A stretch of DNA of 56,106 bases, taken from NCBI GenBank assembly GCA_017437785.1, contig JAFRXH010000089.1:1-56106 (forward strand), written 5' to 3'. Position numbers and translations under genes: made by a program. Shown piece after piece: positions 45,882 to 55,249 of this stretch. Under the pieces are notes generated by a model that was given only the letters and a program-made list of their open reading frames with translations, was not told where the DNA came from and did not search any database. Positions within the stretch are counted from its first letter, which is position 1. Every line of letters starts with the position of its first letter. The stretch comes from Lachnospiraceae bacterium (GTDB lineage: Bacteria; Bacillota; Clostridia; Lachnospirales; Lachnospiraceae).

Positions 45882-46187
45882 ATGGGTAAGAAAGAAGAAT
45901 TTGATGACGACGAGATGTACGTACAGCTCGATCTCGAAGACGGTACGGTAGACTGCTCTATAGTAGCTATATTCGAATGCAACAAAAAAGACTACATCGC
46001 TCTGCTGCCGCTTGATGAAGACGGCGAAAACGAAGACGGTGAAGTATGGATCTACGGCCACGAAGAAGACGAAGAAGGCAACCCTTCCCTCCGCTACATC
46101 GACGATGAGGAAGAATACGAGGCTGCCTCCGACGCCTTTGATGAGTATCTCGACAACGTGGAGTTCGACGAGATCATCGACGAATAA
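45882..46187 (+). CDS. DUF1292 domain-containing protein
   Basis: A 101-residue, extremely acidic protein (about a third Asp/Glu). The family pattern is clear: MYVQLDLEDGTVDCSIVAIFE, then DYIALLPLDEDGEN, then GEVWIYGHEEDEEGNPSLRYIDDEEEYEAASDAFDEYL. DUF1292 proteins (YrzB-like) are small, widespread in Firmicutes and without known function. Start ATG 45882 has a strong GGGAGG site. It is divergent from the DUF5662 gene and convergent with the helicase gene. Confidence 0.9.
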   Translation: MGKKEEFDDDEMYVQLDLEDGTVDCSIVAIFECNKKDYIALLPLDEDGENEDGEVWIYGHEEDEEGNPSLRYIDDEEEYEAASDAFDEYLDNVEFDEIIDE

Positions 46188-46232
46188 GCCCGGGCTCCCA
46201 ACGTAAACCATCTCCACCGGCTGTTTGGCGTT

Positions 46233-48077
46233 TTATTTTAATCCCGCTTCTTTGATGAATCTGCTGGGTATCATTTTGATCCCGGCAGATTTTTTCTGAT
46301 AGAAGATAAACAGTTTATCCCTGGCACGCGTCATGGCCACATAGAATATGCGGCGTTCCTCCTCTATCTCCGCCTCTTCTTTTGCCTTCTTCTGGGGCAC
46401 ATAGCCTTCATTCACGTCGGGAAGCACCACCATGCTGTATTCAAGCCCTTTGGATCCGTGCATGGTCATAAGCTGTACCGCATCCCTGTTCTTATCCTTC
46501 CCGCTTTGGCGTAATTCTTTTTCGTAAACATCTATGCTCTCCAGCCATTCCCCGTATGCGTCATGTTCCTTTGCCGAGTCACATATGAATTCAAATTCGT
46601 CCATAAGCTCCTGCATATCCCTGCCCTTTGCAGCCGCATCCGATCTGGCCCAGGCTTCGTAGCCCATGCCCTTTCTGATATACATAAGCGCCGCGTACAC
46701 CGGCATATCCTCTATACTCTCAAGATGAAAACGCAGCGATTTTATCTGTGCATTCACCGCAGCTTTATACCCGCCGCTGCTTATAAGCCGGTTAAGGTCC
46801 ACCGTCTCTCCTGTGAGCGAAGCCCTTCGTATATACCTCATCGGCTTGTTCATAAAACGCAGGAAATTCTTCCGGCTCCTGTCCCCGTGGGCAAAAGCCA
46901 GTATTGCCAGCATATCTTTCGCTGTATCGCCCGAAAAGATACTGCCCACCTTTTCCTTAATATAAAAAGGTATCCCCGCTCCGGACAATGCCCTGGAATA
47001 ATACTCCGCTCCGTTATTGGTCCTAAATAAAAGCGCCATATCCTTATACTTCATATGAGCGTGAGCTTGTTCGATCAGTCCGCACACAGCCAAAGCCTCT
47101 GCGCTGCGCTCTTCAAAGCCGTTTACGAAAACCGCCCTATCGCCGTCTCGCTTAGCCCTTAATTTCTTCACAAAACGCGAATTATTATTCCCGACCAGCG
47201 CCAGCGCTGCATTTACTATCGGGGGAGTACTGCGGAAGTTTTCCTTAAGTACCACCTTCTGTGCCTGCGGGTAATCCTTCGGAAATCCCAGCATTATCTT
47301 AGGATCGGCACTCCTGAAGCCGTAGATGGACTGGTCGTCGTCTCCTACGATAAACAGATTCGCGTCAGTCCCCGCCAGCATCCTTACCACCTTATACTGC
47401 ATGGGATTTATATCCTGGAATTCATCCACCAGTATGTAACGGTAACGCTTCTGCCATGCTTTAAGTATCTCCGGTCTTTCTTTAAACAGCCTGTAGGTAT
47501 CCAGCACCATATCATCAAAGTCTATCTTATGCTCTGCCTTTAACAGACTGTGGTACTCGTTAAAGATAGCGGTAAAGTCTTCCGGCGCTGTCATCCCCTT
47601 TGAAGCGTCGTAGCTTTCCGGCGGCAGACCGTCGTTCTTTAATCTCGAGAACAGTGAAAGAAGCTCATCTATGGTATTCTCATCGTCCTCCACAGACTCA
47701 TAGCCTCCAAGCACAGCCTTAAGATACCGGCGCTTCTCCGCGTCATCCAGTATATCGGATCTGTTATAGTGAAAACATTCCTTAAGGATCCCAAGGAATA
47801 CGGCATGAAAGGTGCCGAAATTCACATCGCTGCCGCTTTCGCCGCACAGCTGTATAAAGCGCTCTTCCATCTCTGTGGCAGCTGCTTTGGTAAATGTGAT
47901 CACCAGGATGCTTCCGGGATCTATCCCGTGCTCTGTTACCATATATGCGATACGTCGGGTGATCACAAAAGTCTTGCCCGAACCGGGGCCGGCCAGTACC
48001 ATCATAGGACCGTTCTTATGACGTACCGCCTTCTCCTGTTCGGGACTCAGACCTGAAAAAATATCATTTTTATACAT
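46233..48077 (-). CDS. UvrD/PcrA-like superfamily 1A DNA helicase
   Basis: A 614-residue 3'-5' helicase of the UvrD/Rep/PcrA group. Motif I is LAGPGSGKTFVITRRIAYM, motif II YILVDEFQDINPMQY, motif III GDDDQSIYGFRSADP, motif IV LKENFRST, motif V MTMHGSKGLEYSMV and motif VI VAMTRARDKL. It is shorter than PcrA (about 720-750 aa) mainly in the 1B/2B regions and lacks the C-terminal RNA-polymerase-binding tail. It is therefore probably a paralogue and not the main PcrA. I chose ATG 48077, 7 nt after GAGG; ATG 48083 is too close. It is about 70 bp downstream of gltX. Confidence 0.92.
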   Translation of the reverse strand: MYKNDIFSGLSPEQEKAVRHKNGPMMVLAGPGSGKTFVITRRIAYMVTEHGIDPGSILVITFTKAAATEMEERFIQLCGESGSDVNFGTFHAVFLGILKECFHYNRSDILDDAEKRRYLKAVLGGYESVEDDENTIDELLSLFSRLKNDGLPPESYDASKGMTAPEDFTAIFNEYHSLLKAEHKIDFDDMVLDTYRLFKERPEILKAWQKRYRYILVDEFQDINPMQYKVVRMLAGTDANLFIVGDDDQSIYGFRSADPKIMLGFPKDYPQAQKVVLKENFRSTPPIVNAALALVGNNNSRFVKKLRAKRDGDRAVFVNGFEERSAEALAVCGLIEQAHAHMKYKDMALLFRTNNGAEYYSRALSGAGIPFYIKEKVGSIFSGDTAKDMLAILAFAHGDRSRKNFLRFMNKPMRYIRRASLTGETVDLNRLISSGGYKAAVNAQIKSLRFHLESIEDMPVYAALMYIRKGMGYEAWARSDAAAKGRDMQELMDEFEFICDSAKEHDAYGEWLESIDVYEKELRQSGKDKNRDAVQLMTMHGSKGLEYSMVVLPDVNEGYVPQKKAKEEAEIEEERRIFYVAMTRARDKLFIFYQKKSAGIKMIPSRFIKEAGLK

Positions 48078-48147
48078 TGGCATACCTCTTTATCCGCGGC
48101 CTTCTCTTCCGCTTATCTGTATGCCTTCTCAGAGTATAGAGATGATA

Positions 48148-49614
48148 CTATACGGCCGCTGCACTGTCAAGCAGCTCTATGCCTTTCTTTATACGCGCTA
48201 TACTCTCTTCCTTCCCCAGCACTTCCATTATCTCGGTCGCACCGGCCGGTGTCATCTGCTTGCCGGATACTGCGGTACGGATGGGCCACATCACATAGCC
48301 GTTCTTTACACCCTTCTCCTCAACGTACTTAAGCAGGGTCTGGTAAAGCGCATCGTTGGAATAATCATCCTGCGCTTCGAGCAGCGGCAGTATATCCTTA
48401 AGCACCTGCAGCGAAGATGCAGCGTCCGTCTTCATCTTCTTGTGAGTATACATTGCTATATCGTACTGAGGAAGCTCCTCAAAGAAGTCCACATGCTCCG
48501 CTATATCCGGGAATACTTCTATGCGGGTCTTGACCATGTTTGCTATCTTCTTAAGATCCAGATCCTTCTTTATAGTCTGCTTAAGGAAAGGTTCTGCCAT
48601 CTCATAGAAGGTATCAAAATCCATGGCCTTTAAGTACTCGCCGTTCATCCAGCGCAGCTTTACGATGTCAAAAACAGCGGGGGATTTGCTTATCCTGTGA
48701 TAATCAAATTCCTTTATCAGCTCATCCAGCGAAAATATCTCCCTGTTATCTTCGGGGCTCCATCCAAGAAGCGCAATGAAGTTAACTATAGCCTCAGTCA
48801 CAAAGCCCTGTTCCAGAAGATCCTCAAAGGATGAATGACCGCTCCTCTTTGAAAGCTTCTTGTGATTCTCATCGGTGATGAGCGGCAGATGGATATATAC
48901 CGGGCTCTCCCAGCCGAAAGCATCATACAGTCTCTGGTACTTGGGCGACGAAGAAATATACTCATTTCCTCTAACCACATGTGTGATGTTCATGGTATGG
49001 TCATCCACAACATTCGCAAAATTGTAGGTAGGATAGCCGTCCGACTTGATCAGTATCATATCATCCAGCTCAGCATTCTCTACAGTGATATCGCCGTAAA
49101 GCTCATCCCTGAATGTAGTGGTCCCCTCATTGGGGATGTTCTGTCTTATTACAAAAGGTTTGCCCGCAGCCAGATTTGCCTCGACCTCTTCCTTCGAAAG
49201 CCCCAGGCAGTGCTTGTCATAAATGCTTATCTCCTTGCCTTCCACGACCTCGGTCTTGAGCGTAGCCAGTCTTTCCTTATCGCAGAAGCAGTAATAAGCC
49301 TCGCCCTTCTCAACGAGCTCCTTTGCATATTTCATATAGATGCCCGTCTTTACACGCTCGCTCTGTACATAAGGACCGTAACCGCCATCCTTATCGGGCC
49401 CCTCATCGTGATAAAGGCCTGTCTTCTCAAGAGTACGGTTGATGATATCGATAGCGCCTTCCACAAAACGTTCCTGATCGGTATCCTCGATGCGCAGCAT
49501 AAAGTCTCCGCCTTCATGCTTAGCTATAAGGAACTCGTAAAGTGCCGTCCTTAAGTTTCCTACGTGCATCTTGCCCGTAGGGCTCGGTGCATAACGTGTA
49601 CGGATTTTAGTCAT
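48148..49614 (-). CDS. gltX: Glutamyl-tRNA synthetase
   Basis: A 488-residue class I aminoacyl-tRNA synthetase. The HIGH-equivalent motif is [19 protein letters not shown] and the KMSKS-equivalent is [16 protein letters not shown]-type motif [12 protein letters not shown] and [16 protein letters not shown] are present. Length is standard for the bacterial (likely non-discriminating) form. I chose ATG 49614, 8 nt after AGGAGG; ATG 49620 is only 2 nt away from it. It ends in TAG. It lies 25-31 bp behind the ABC permease gene and could be on the same transcript. Confidence 0.97.
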   Translation of the reverse strand: MTKIRTRYAPSPTGKMHVGNLRTALYEFLIAKHEGGDFMLRIEDTDQERFVEGAIDIINRTLEKTGLYHDEGPDKDGGYGPYVQSERVKTGIYMKYAKELVEKGEAYYCFCDKERLATLKTEVVEGKEISIYDKHCLGLSKEEVEANLAAGKPFVIRQNIPNEGTTTFRDELYGDITVENAELDDMILIKSDGYPTYNFANVVDDHTMNITHVVRGNEYISSSPKYQRLYDAFGWESPVYIHLPLITDENHKKLSKRSGHSSFEDLLEQGFVTEAIVNFIALLGWSPEDNREIFSLDELIKEFDYHRISKSPAVFDIVKLRWMNGEYLKAMDFDTFYEMAEPFLKQTIKKDLDLKKIANMVKTRIEVFPDIAEHVDFFEELPQYDIAMYTHKKMKTDAASSLQVLKDILPLLEAQDDYSNDALYQTLLKYVEEKGVKNGYVMWPIRTAVSGKQMTPAGATEIMEVLGKEESIARIKKGIELLDSAAAV

Positions 49615-49645
49615 TTTCATATCCTCCTAAAAATATTATGATGTA

Positions 49646-51760
49646 CTAATTTCTGCGTCTGTAATACCAGATCCCAAGACCGACCATCAGCACGGCCCCC
49701 GGGATCAGCCCCGTAAGGATCAGTGATATCACTCCCCTTGCGGTGGGATCCACAAGTATGGGATCATAGCTGTAAGGCTTAACCGGTACATCGGCCTCCG
49801 CTTCAGTCTCGGAAAGCTTGAGCAGGCTTCGCATGAAAAGCTCATAGTTACTGCCGTTAACAGCCATATTGATATCTTTATACAGGAAGTAGTCCGTAGT
49901 ATAGGTCACTACCCTGCTGACTCCGCCGGCTCCGTATCTCTCTGTGTATACACCCAGTGAGAAAGGCCCCTTTTCCATGTCGCGTCCCACTTTTATATAG
50001 GCACTGTCCGTGGTGCGCAGGAAAGTAATGCCGCTCACATCGGCCGTTTCCTTAAGGCGTATGCCTCTTGAGAACGGCATGTAGATAAAACGTGTACGCC
50101 CCGTAGTATATACAGATCTTGTCAGCTCACCTTCGATTATCTCCGGCAGCAGAAATTCCGCTGTCCCGTTATAATATGCGGGGTCCGCCTCGCTCACCAC
50201 TCCGGGCAGGACTTCCATACCAAAGTCCGCCAGCAGGCTGTAGAAATTATTAAGCTCGGCCCCCTCTGTATATCCGGTTATGAATAACGCAGCCTTGCCC
50301 TTCTCCATGAAGCGCTTAAGCTTCACCAGGTCATCATCATTCATATCCTTTACCGGCGCCAGTACGAATACGATATCGCCGTCATCGGGGATATCTTCGT
50401 GAAGCAGCAGGTTTATGGATTCCATATCGTATCCGGCATTTGCGATACGTGTATTGAGCTCTTCATCCGGCTCAAACTCATCATGTCCCGTGATGCAGTA
50501 AATCTTGGGCACATGGTCGTTTATAACATAGCGGACGGCGCTCATTATACGGCCTTCTCCGTCGTACCCCGATACATGATAGTCGGTGGTGACGTAGCCG
50601 CCTTCGGTCACATCATATGCATAATCGTAGCTCACCTGATAACAGTCGTAATAATTAACCACGCGGCTCTTGCTTCCGCTTACCACGATCATACTGTTGG
50701 ATAGCGGCTCCACATCCGTATAATCCAGATAAAAATACGGATTCTCCTTAGGATCGATATAGTCCACCTTGACAAATCCGCTGCTCTCTTCCATACGGTT
50801 AAGCGTAGCGTCCAGGGTCTCATCCTTATCCTCATCATTTACCAGAACGTATATCTGCACGGCGCGGTCTAAGTTTGCCAGTGTACGCCTGCTCTCATCC
50901 GTGATGGAACGGATGCCGTTATAAGTAAGGTCGATACTCTTGCTTTCGTAAGGAAGCGCCCTTACACCGATGTTTATAACGACCACCGCTGCAGTGACCA
51001 GCACTATCTTAAGCGTATTGGCCAGCGCCCAGGGGATGCCGTGTGTACGCACCGAAAAACGTCTTGCTGCCAGCATCTGCTCGGTATAGAAAAGCGAAAG
51101 TACCACGACCGAAATATAATATACATAATCGGGCAGGTAGAGCACGCCGTACAAGCTGTTGTCAAACGGCCCGGTAAGGTCGAATATCGAGAGCGCCGAC
51201 GTAAGCATATTCCCGTCGCGGCTTATCATGCCGCTTATAGCCTTTATCATCGCGCTTAGCAGCAGCACAAAGAAACTCAGCACAGCCGCTATCATCTGGT
51301 TCTCGGTCAGGGAAGAGATAAAGACTCCCAGTCCCAGGGCAGCCAGACCGAAGAAAAAGAAGCCCACAACCGCCAGCACGTTTTCGTTAAACGGTACATC
51401 CCCGTATATCCTCATGATCAGCGGGTATGCCAGCATCACGGGGAATACCGGAAGGAATACCGCAACTGCAGCCAGATACTTGCCCACAACTATCTGCCAC
51501 AGCCTTACCGGCGACGTGAACAGCAGCTGGTCCGTGCGGTGGCGTTTTTCCTCCGCAAAGCTGCGCATCGTGATAAGAGGCATGGTAAAGATAAATATGA
51601 ACAGCACCGCATCAAGGATATAAGAAAGATACGGCATGCCGTTTGTCAGTCCGTAATACCTGAAGTACCAGCCCATAAAAAACAGCGTTATGGCCAAAAA
51701 CAGCCAGCCGCTCAGATTACGGAAGCTTCCGAGCCACTCTTTTTTAAATACCGCCCACAT
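49646..51760 (-). CDS. ABC transporter permease fused to a GldG-like extracytoplasmic domain
   Basis: A 704-residue fusion. Residues 1 to about 240 are an ABC-2-type permease with about six helices (MWAVFKKEWLGSFRNLSGWL, and FAEEKRHRTDQLLFTSPV, the GldF-like motif). After a further helix (about 250-268), residues 270-660 form a GldG-like domain (LDRAVQIYVLVNDEDKDETL; KIYCITGHDEFEPDE; LKRFMEKGKAALFITG). A last helix is near 675-698 (GVISLILTGLIPGAVLMVG), followed by YYRRRN. In many bacteria GldF and GldG are separate proteins. Start ATG 51760 overlaps the ATPase gene by 17 bp behind GGAGGAGG. It ends in TAG. Substrate unknown. Confidence 0.85.
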   Translation of the reverse strand: MWAVFKKEWLGSFRNLSGWLFLAITLFFMGWYFRYYGLTNGMPYLSYILDAVLFIFIFTMPLITMRSFAEEKRHRTDQLLFTSPVRLWQIVVGKYLAAVAVFLPVFPVMLAYPLIMRIYGDVPFNENVLAVVGFFFFGLAALGLGVFISSLTENQMIAAVLSFFVLLLSAMIKAISGMISRDGNMLTSALSIFDLTGPFDNSLYGVLYLPDYVYYISVVVLSLFYTEQMLAARRFSVRTHGIPWALANTLKIVLVTAAVVVINIGVRALPYESKSIDLTYNGIRSITDESRRTLANLDRAVQIYVLVNDEDKDETLDATLNRMEESSGFVKVDYIDPKENPYFYLDYTDVEPLSNSMIVVSGSKSRVVNYYDCYQVSYDYAYDVTEGGYVTTDYHVSGYDGEGRIMSAVRYVINDHVPKIYCITGHDEFEPDEELNTRIANAGYDMESINLLLHEDIPDDGDIVFVLAPVKDMNDDDLVKLKRFMEKGKAALFITGYTEGAELNNFYSLLADFGMEVLPGVVSEADPAYYNGTAEFLLPEIIEGELTRSVYTTGRTRFIYMPFSRGIRLKETADVSGITFLRTTDSAYIKVGRDMEKGPFSLGVYTERYGAGGVSRVVTYTTDYFLYKDINMAVNGSNYELFMRSLLKLSETEAEADVPVKPYSYDPILVDPTARGVISLILTGLIPGAVLMVGLGIWYYRRRN

Positions 51761-52712
51761 CTTCTGCCTCCTCCTTCATGGGCCGTATGAAGGTAAGTTC
51801 CAGATAAACTTCCTCCAGGGTAACCTGACGCCCCGTCATTTCAAGTATTGTATAGCCTGCCTTTATGCAGGCTTGGGAAAGCACTTCCCTGACATCCTTT
51901 CCCTTTTTGGCCGTAACCTCTATGGTGCAGGATTCGGAATCTTCCTTGCAGACCTTGTGACTCTCTATATCCTTGATCTTGTCCATGGCGCGTTCGGCAG
52001 CCGTGGCATTGCCCTTAAGCACCAGGCTCAGACGCTGCTGCTCATTATACTCCTTCACCAGATGCTCCGGAGTATCATCAGCGACCAGCCTGCCGCCCGA
52101 TAAGATCATCACGTGATCGCACAGACTGCTTACTTCACTGAGTATATGAGTGGAGAAGATCACAGTATGATCCTCTTTAAGTCTGCGTATCAGCTCACGC
52201 ATCTCTACTATCTGCCTGGGATCCAGACCGGATGAGGGCTCATCCAGTATTATCAGTTCGGGATCGCCCGTGATGGCCTGGGCCAAGCCCACTCTCTGCT
52301 TGTAGCCTTTTGATATCTGCTTGATCAGATGCTGCTTGACATAGCCCAGGGCCAGCAGCTCCTCAACGCGCTCCACTTCCTTGCGCTTTTCCTTGCCCAT
52401 AAGGCCTTTGAGCTCGGCAGCAAAACCAAGATATTCCGATACGGTCATATCCGGATACAGAGGCGGTACTTCGGGAAAATATCCTATATGTCTTTTAGCC
52501 TTGACGGGATTTTTGATCATAGAGATATCATTGATGAGTATCTCTCCGCTTCCGGGCGCAAGATAACCGCTTATCATGTTCATGGTGGTACTCTTACCCA
52601 CACCGTTAGGACCTAAAAAGCCGTATATCTTTCCCTTCTGGGTCTCGAAAGATATATCCTTTACGATCTCGCGTCCTCCGTATGCCTTACACAGATTCTC
52701 AACTTTAAGCAC
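51744..52712 (-). CDS. ABC transporter ATP-binding protein (GldA-like)
   Basis: A 322-residue ATPase. Walker A is GPNGVGKSTT, the Q-loop region is IGYFPEVPPLYPDMT, the signature is degenerate (ISKGYKQRVGLAQAI), Walker B is LIILDEPSSGLDP and the H-loop is STHIL. The C-terminal about 80 residues form the regulatory extension typical of ABC-2 export ATPases. The start is GTG 52712; its GAGAGGTA site overlaps the stop codon of the glycosyltransferase-like gene 12 bp upstream, so expression is coupled. It overlaps its permease by 17 bp. Confidence 0.92.
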   Translation of the reverse strand: MLKVENLCKAYGGREIVKDISFETQKGKIYGFLGPNGVGKSTTMNMISGYLAPGSGEILINDISMIKNPVKAKRHIGYFPEVPPLYPDMTVSEYLGFAAELKGLMGKEKRKEVERVEELLALGYVKQHLIKQISKGYKQRVGLAQAITGDPELIILDEPSSGLDPRQIVEMRELIRRLKEDHTVIFSTHILSEVSSLCDHVMILSGGRLVADDTPEHLVKEYNEQQRLSLVLKGNATAAERAMDKIKDIESHKVCKEDSESCTIEVTAKKGKDVREVLSQACIKAGYTILEMTGRQVTLEEVYLELTFIRPMKEEAEDVGGI

Positions 52713-52724
52713 TTCTTCTACCTC

Positions 52725-53570
52725 TCATACCACGGCATCCTTAAGCTCTTCAAGCGATGCCGCTGTTTCATACATATCCGGAAATTCCCTTTTCATCCTC
52801 TCCATGCAGCGTCTGACAAATCCCCGTCTTTCGTCCATATTATACTTAAATACATTCTTGTGCCCCCATAGATGTGTGAAGGTATTCTGCTCTCTGAGCC
52901 CCTCCATATCGGGACAGAAAGAATGTACGCTTAAGCCTCTTGCCGCCGCACACATCGGCAGTATACGCTGTTCGGCAAAAACCATCGGGCACAGATTATC
53001 ATCCGTATGCCGGATGTTTTGCATAAAACGCAGAGACTCCCTAACATAATAATCCCTGAAATCATTATCTCTTATATAGAGCATGGCCGTATTGGCCGGA
53101 CGGATCTTAAAATCCCAGTCTCCCGGATAGCGGTAAGACTCATTCATGGGAAAGCTCCCCGGATCGGGATAGATAGCCGGATTAAGCTCTTCTCTGTGTA
53201 TCACTGCTATCGACTTGTCCCTTAAATGCCTGCCCAGGCTGTTCCATATTATCAGATCCGTATCTATCATGACCGAAGGCATATCTTCAAGCTTAAGGGC
53301 GCACAGCTTTCCCGCCGCCCAGAAAACCTTAGGGTCTATGTCATCAGGCACCGAAAATATCTCCATTCCGCGCGAGAAGATCCGATCAAGCCCCCTGTCC
53401 ATAAAAAAAGCGCCGGATGCCTTATCGGCGTATAATTTAGTCCTGCCGTTATAGTTTTCGTAAGATGCTACCGACAGCATAAGACACGCCAGCTCATAAT
53501 CCTGCAGGGCGAAACCGCCGTCTTTTCCGGCACCTGCCGGTTTTGTCCATATCGAATAAAAACCGTTCAT
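52725..53570 (-). CDS. Putative GT-A-fold glycosyltransferase-like protein (DUF6734-like)
   Basis: A 281-residue soluble protein. FYSIWTKP at the N-terminus, TKLYADKASGAFFMD, VFWAAGKLCALKLEDMPSVMIDTDLIIW with a D-T-D motif at about residues 98-100, and FTHLWGHKNVFKYN near the C-terminus together match what I remember of the DUF6734 family. That family looks like a GT-A nucleotide-sugar transferase; the D-T-D would hold the metal and sugar nucleotide. It begins 3 nt after the stop of the Gly-Ser-Tyr repeat gene and ends 12 nt before the ABC ATPase gene. It may glycosylate Ser or Tyr of the repeat protein, but that is inference from order alone. Confidence 0.65.
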   Translation of the reverse strand: MNGFYSIWTKPAGAGKDGGFALQDYELACLMLSVASYENYNGRTKLYADKASGAFFMDRGLDRIFSRGMEIFSVPDDIDPKVFWAAGKLCALKLEDMPSVMIDTDLIIWNSLGRHLRDKSIAVIHREELNPAIYPDPGSFPMNESYRYPGDWDFKIRPANTAMLYIRDNDFRDYYVRESLRFMQNIRHTDDNLCPMVFAEQRILPMCAAARGLSVHSFCPDMEGLREQNTFTHLWGHKNVFKYNMDERRGFVRRCMERMKREFPDMYETAASLEELKDAVV

Positions 53571-53573
53571 ATT

Positions 53574-54668
53574 CTAGATAAGATCCAATCCGTATCCCAG
53601 CTCCTCGATAAGGCGCCTGATCACAAATCCTTCCTGCTTATCCTCTCCACCGGCGTTATTTACCGTATCCGCCGTCTTCCTCTCCGATCCCACGCATACA
53701 TCCGCAAACCCGCCGTATATAAAACTGCCGCGGTGATAACTGCCGTTATAAAAACTGCCAGTAAGGAAATACCTCCCCGTGAAGCTGCCGTTTATATAGC
53801 TTCCTCTTGTGTAGCTGCCTCTGATATAGCTGCCAAGCCCTAAGCTTCCGCCTGTATAGGAAGATGCCGTATAGCTCCCCGTTCCGAACGTAAATCCCTT
53901 AAAGCTGCCCGCAAATTCGCTGTAGCTGCCGCCATAAAAGTAGTTCCGGTAACTGCCCGCCCCGAACAGGAGCTTTAAATAACTGCTGCCTCCGAAGAAC
54001 CAGCTGAGATAACTTCCGGATAATCCGCCCTTATAACTGCCACCGGCATTTATATAGCTGCCGCGTACATAGCTGCTGTGCTGATACGAACCATGTATGT
54101 AACTTCCCGCTGCGTAATGCATGCTCACAAAACTGCCTTTTCGGTATGAACCGTGCAAATAGGAACTGCGGGAGAAACTTCCCCTTCCGCCCCCCACGGG
54201 TCCCGGCACGTTTTCTTTTGCGGCTGCCTTCATCACCGGCATAAGCTCAGGGGCTTCATTACCCATAAATACCAGTCCTTCGGGCGCTTTCACATCACAG
54301 CCGTTAAAGTACAGGTCAAACACCGCATCCTTATCAGCCAGGGCCATGCTCTCGACATACAGCCGCCCCTGCTTGGCATAAAGCTTTACGAAAACAGGAA
54401 ATCCATGCCCGCACTTAAGCATCTCTCCGGCTCTTTCAGCATCACAATGCATCATAAAGCCGCCCTCGGGCAGAGGATTTACCAGCTTGGAGTTAAACTC
54501 ATGATTCCATACGGTATATACCGCAAACGCATTAAACTCCGGGCAATAGTTTTCATACGACAAAAAGGCATATCCGCTATGAAATGCCGCCAGTTCGTTT
54601 ATTCTGTTATCGTATGTGCGGACAGATTCCCCCTCCGGCCTGTCCAGCCATGTGAATCTACCAGCCAT
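53574..54668 (-). CDS. Gly-Ser-aromatic pentapeptide-repeat protein (364 aa), function unknown
   Basis: Residues 1 to about 155 are a globular domain I do not recognise (FLSYENYCPEFNAFAVY; PEGGFMMHCDAERAGEM). Residues about 163-326 are a repeat of five: G-S-(Y/F)-x-x. I count 23 (G/S)-S-(Y/F) triplets. Nine pentads run in perfect register at the start, about six in the middle and fourteen at the end, with Tyr, Phe or occasionally Leu always at position 3. This spacing equals that of pentapeptide-repeat beta-helices (A-D/N-L-x-x) with G-S-aromatic in place of A-D-L. There is no signal peptide or membrane helix. A 38-residue mixed tail follows. Start ATG 54668 has a weak AAGGG site. It ends in TAG, 3 nt before the glycosyltransferase-like gene. 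Confidence 0.8.
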   Translation of the reverse strand: MAGRFTWLDRPEGESVRTYDNRINELAAFHSGYAFLSYENYCPEFNAFAVYTVWNHEFNSKLVNPLPEGGFMMHCDAERAGEMLKCGHGFPVFVKLYAKQGRLYVESMALADKDAVFDLYFNGCDVKAPEGLVFMGNEAPELMPVMKAAAKENVPGPVGGGRGSFSRSSYLHGSYRKGSFVSMHYAAGSYIHGSYQHSSYVRGSYINAGGSYKGGLSGSYLSWFFGGSSYLKLLFGAGSYRNYFYGGSYSEFAGSFKGFTFGTGSYTASSYTGGSLGLGSYIRGSYTRGSYINGSFTGRYFLTGSFYNGSYHRGSFIYGGFADVCVGSERKTADTVNNAGGEDKQEGFVIRRLIEELGYGLDLI

Positions 54669-54713
54669 AGCTGCCCTTCATGTAGTTTTTGCGCATATAT
54701 ACCAATATATTAC

Positions 54714-54760
54714 CATAAAATAAGGAGCAATAAAAGGATTATTTTTCCTTCTAAAGCTCC
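54714..54760 (-). terminator. Terminator after dut
   Basis: On the minus strand GGAGC...GCTCC closes a hairpin with an inner AAGGA/TCCTT stem (54760-54724), followed by TTATTTTA. It separates nrdG-dut from the repeat-protein operon, whose start lies about 46 bp further. No strong promoter is visible in that gap. Confidence 0.65.
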
Positions 54761-54812
54761 GTATATCCTGGCTTTTTCCGGGATCCTTACGGTCCTTCCG
54801 GATCACTTGCCG

Positions 54813-55247
54813 CTATGCCCTGCCCGTAGATCCGAATCCGCCCCTGTCAGCCCCCTCAAGATGTGTGCATTCCTCAAACTCCACAGCCGGCTGGTGCTCC
54901 ATTATGCGGAACTGGCACACACGGTCATTAACGTGTATCTCGGTATCCCTTACTGCCAGCACAGGCATGAACCACTGGTCATTATCTCCGCAATAGCTCT
55001 CATCTATTACCCCGCAGTGATTCGTCTGTATGATACCGAAATTCTTGAAGGTAGAGCTGCGCGGGACCACATGGGCTTCATAGCCTGCCGGCAGCTGCAT
55101 CCCCACTCCAAGCGGGATAAGCTTAAACTCTCCTTTTTTAAGCGAGATGTCTTCTGCGCTGCGCAGGTCGATCCAGTCGGATTTTCCTTCGATATAACGC
55201 AGCTTCTCTATTTTATCACTGAAATACTTTATCTTTATCTTAGGCAT
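54813..55247 (-). CDS. dut: dUTP diphosphatase
   Basis: A 144-residue trimeric dUTPase (dUTP to dUMP and PPi). The five motifs are visible: [36 protein letters not shown] (catalytic Asp and Tyr-like position), DRVCQFRIM and [11 protein letters not shown] at the C-terminus. I chose ATG 55247 with AAGGAG 6 nt upstream. It starts 2 nt after the nrdG stop, so the two nucleotide-metabolism genes are co-translated. It ends in TAG. Confidence 0.95.
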   Translation of the reverse strand: MPKIKIKYFSDKIEKLRYIEGKSDWIDLRSAEDISLKKGEFKLIPLGVGMQLPAGYEAHVVPRSSTFKNFGIIQTNHCGVIDESYCGDNDQWFMPVLAVRDTEIHVNDRVCQFRIMEHQPAVEFEECTHLEGADRGGFGSTGRA

Positions 55248-55249
55248 GA

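Noticed and set aside
48140-48165. Small inverted repeat GTATAG/CTATAC after gltX as terminator
   Set aside because: Stem of only six weak pairs and no T run on either side.
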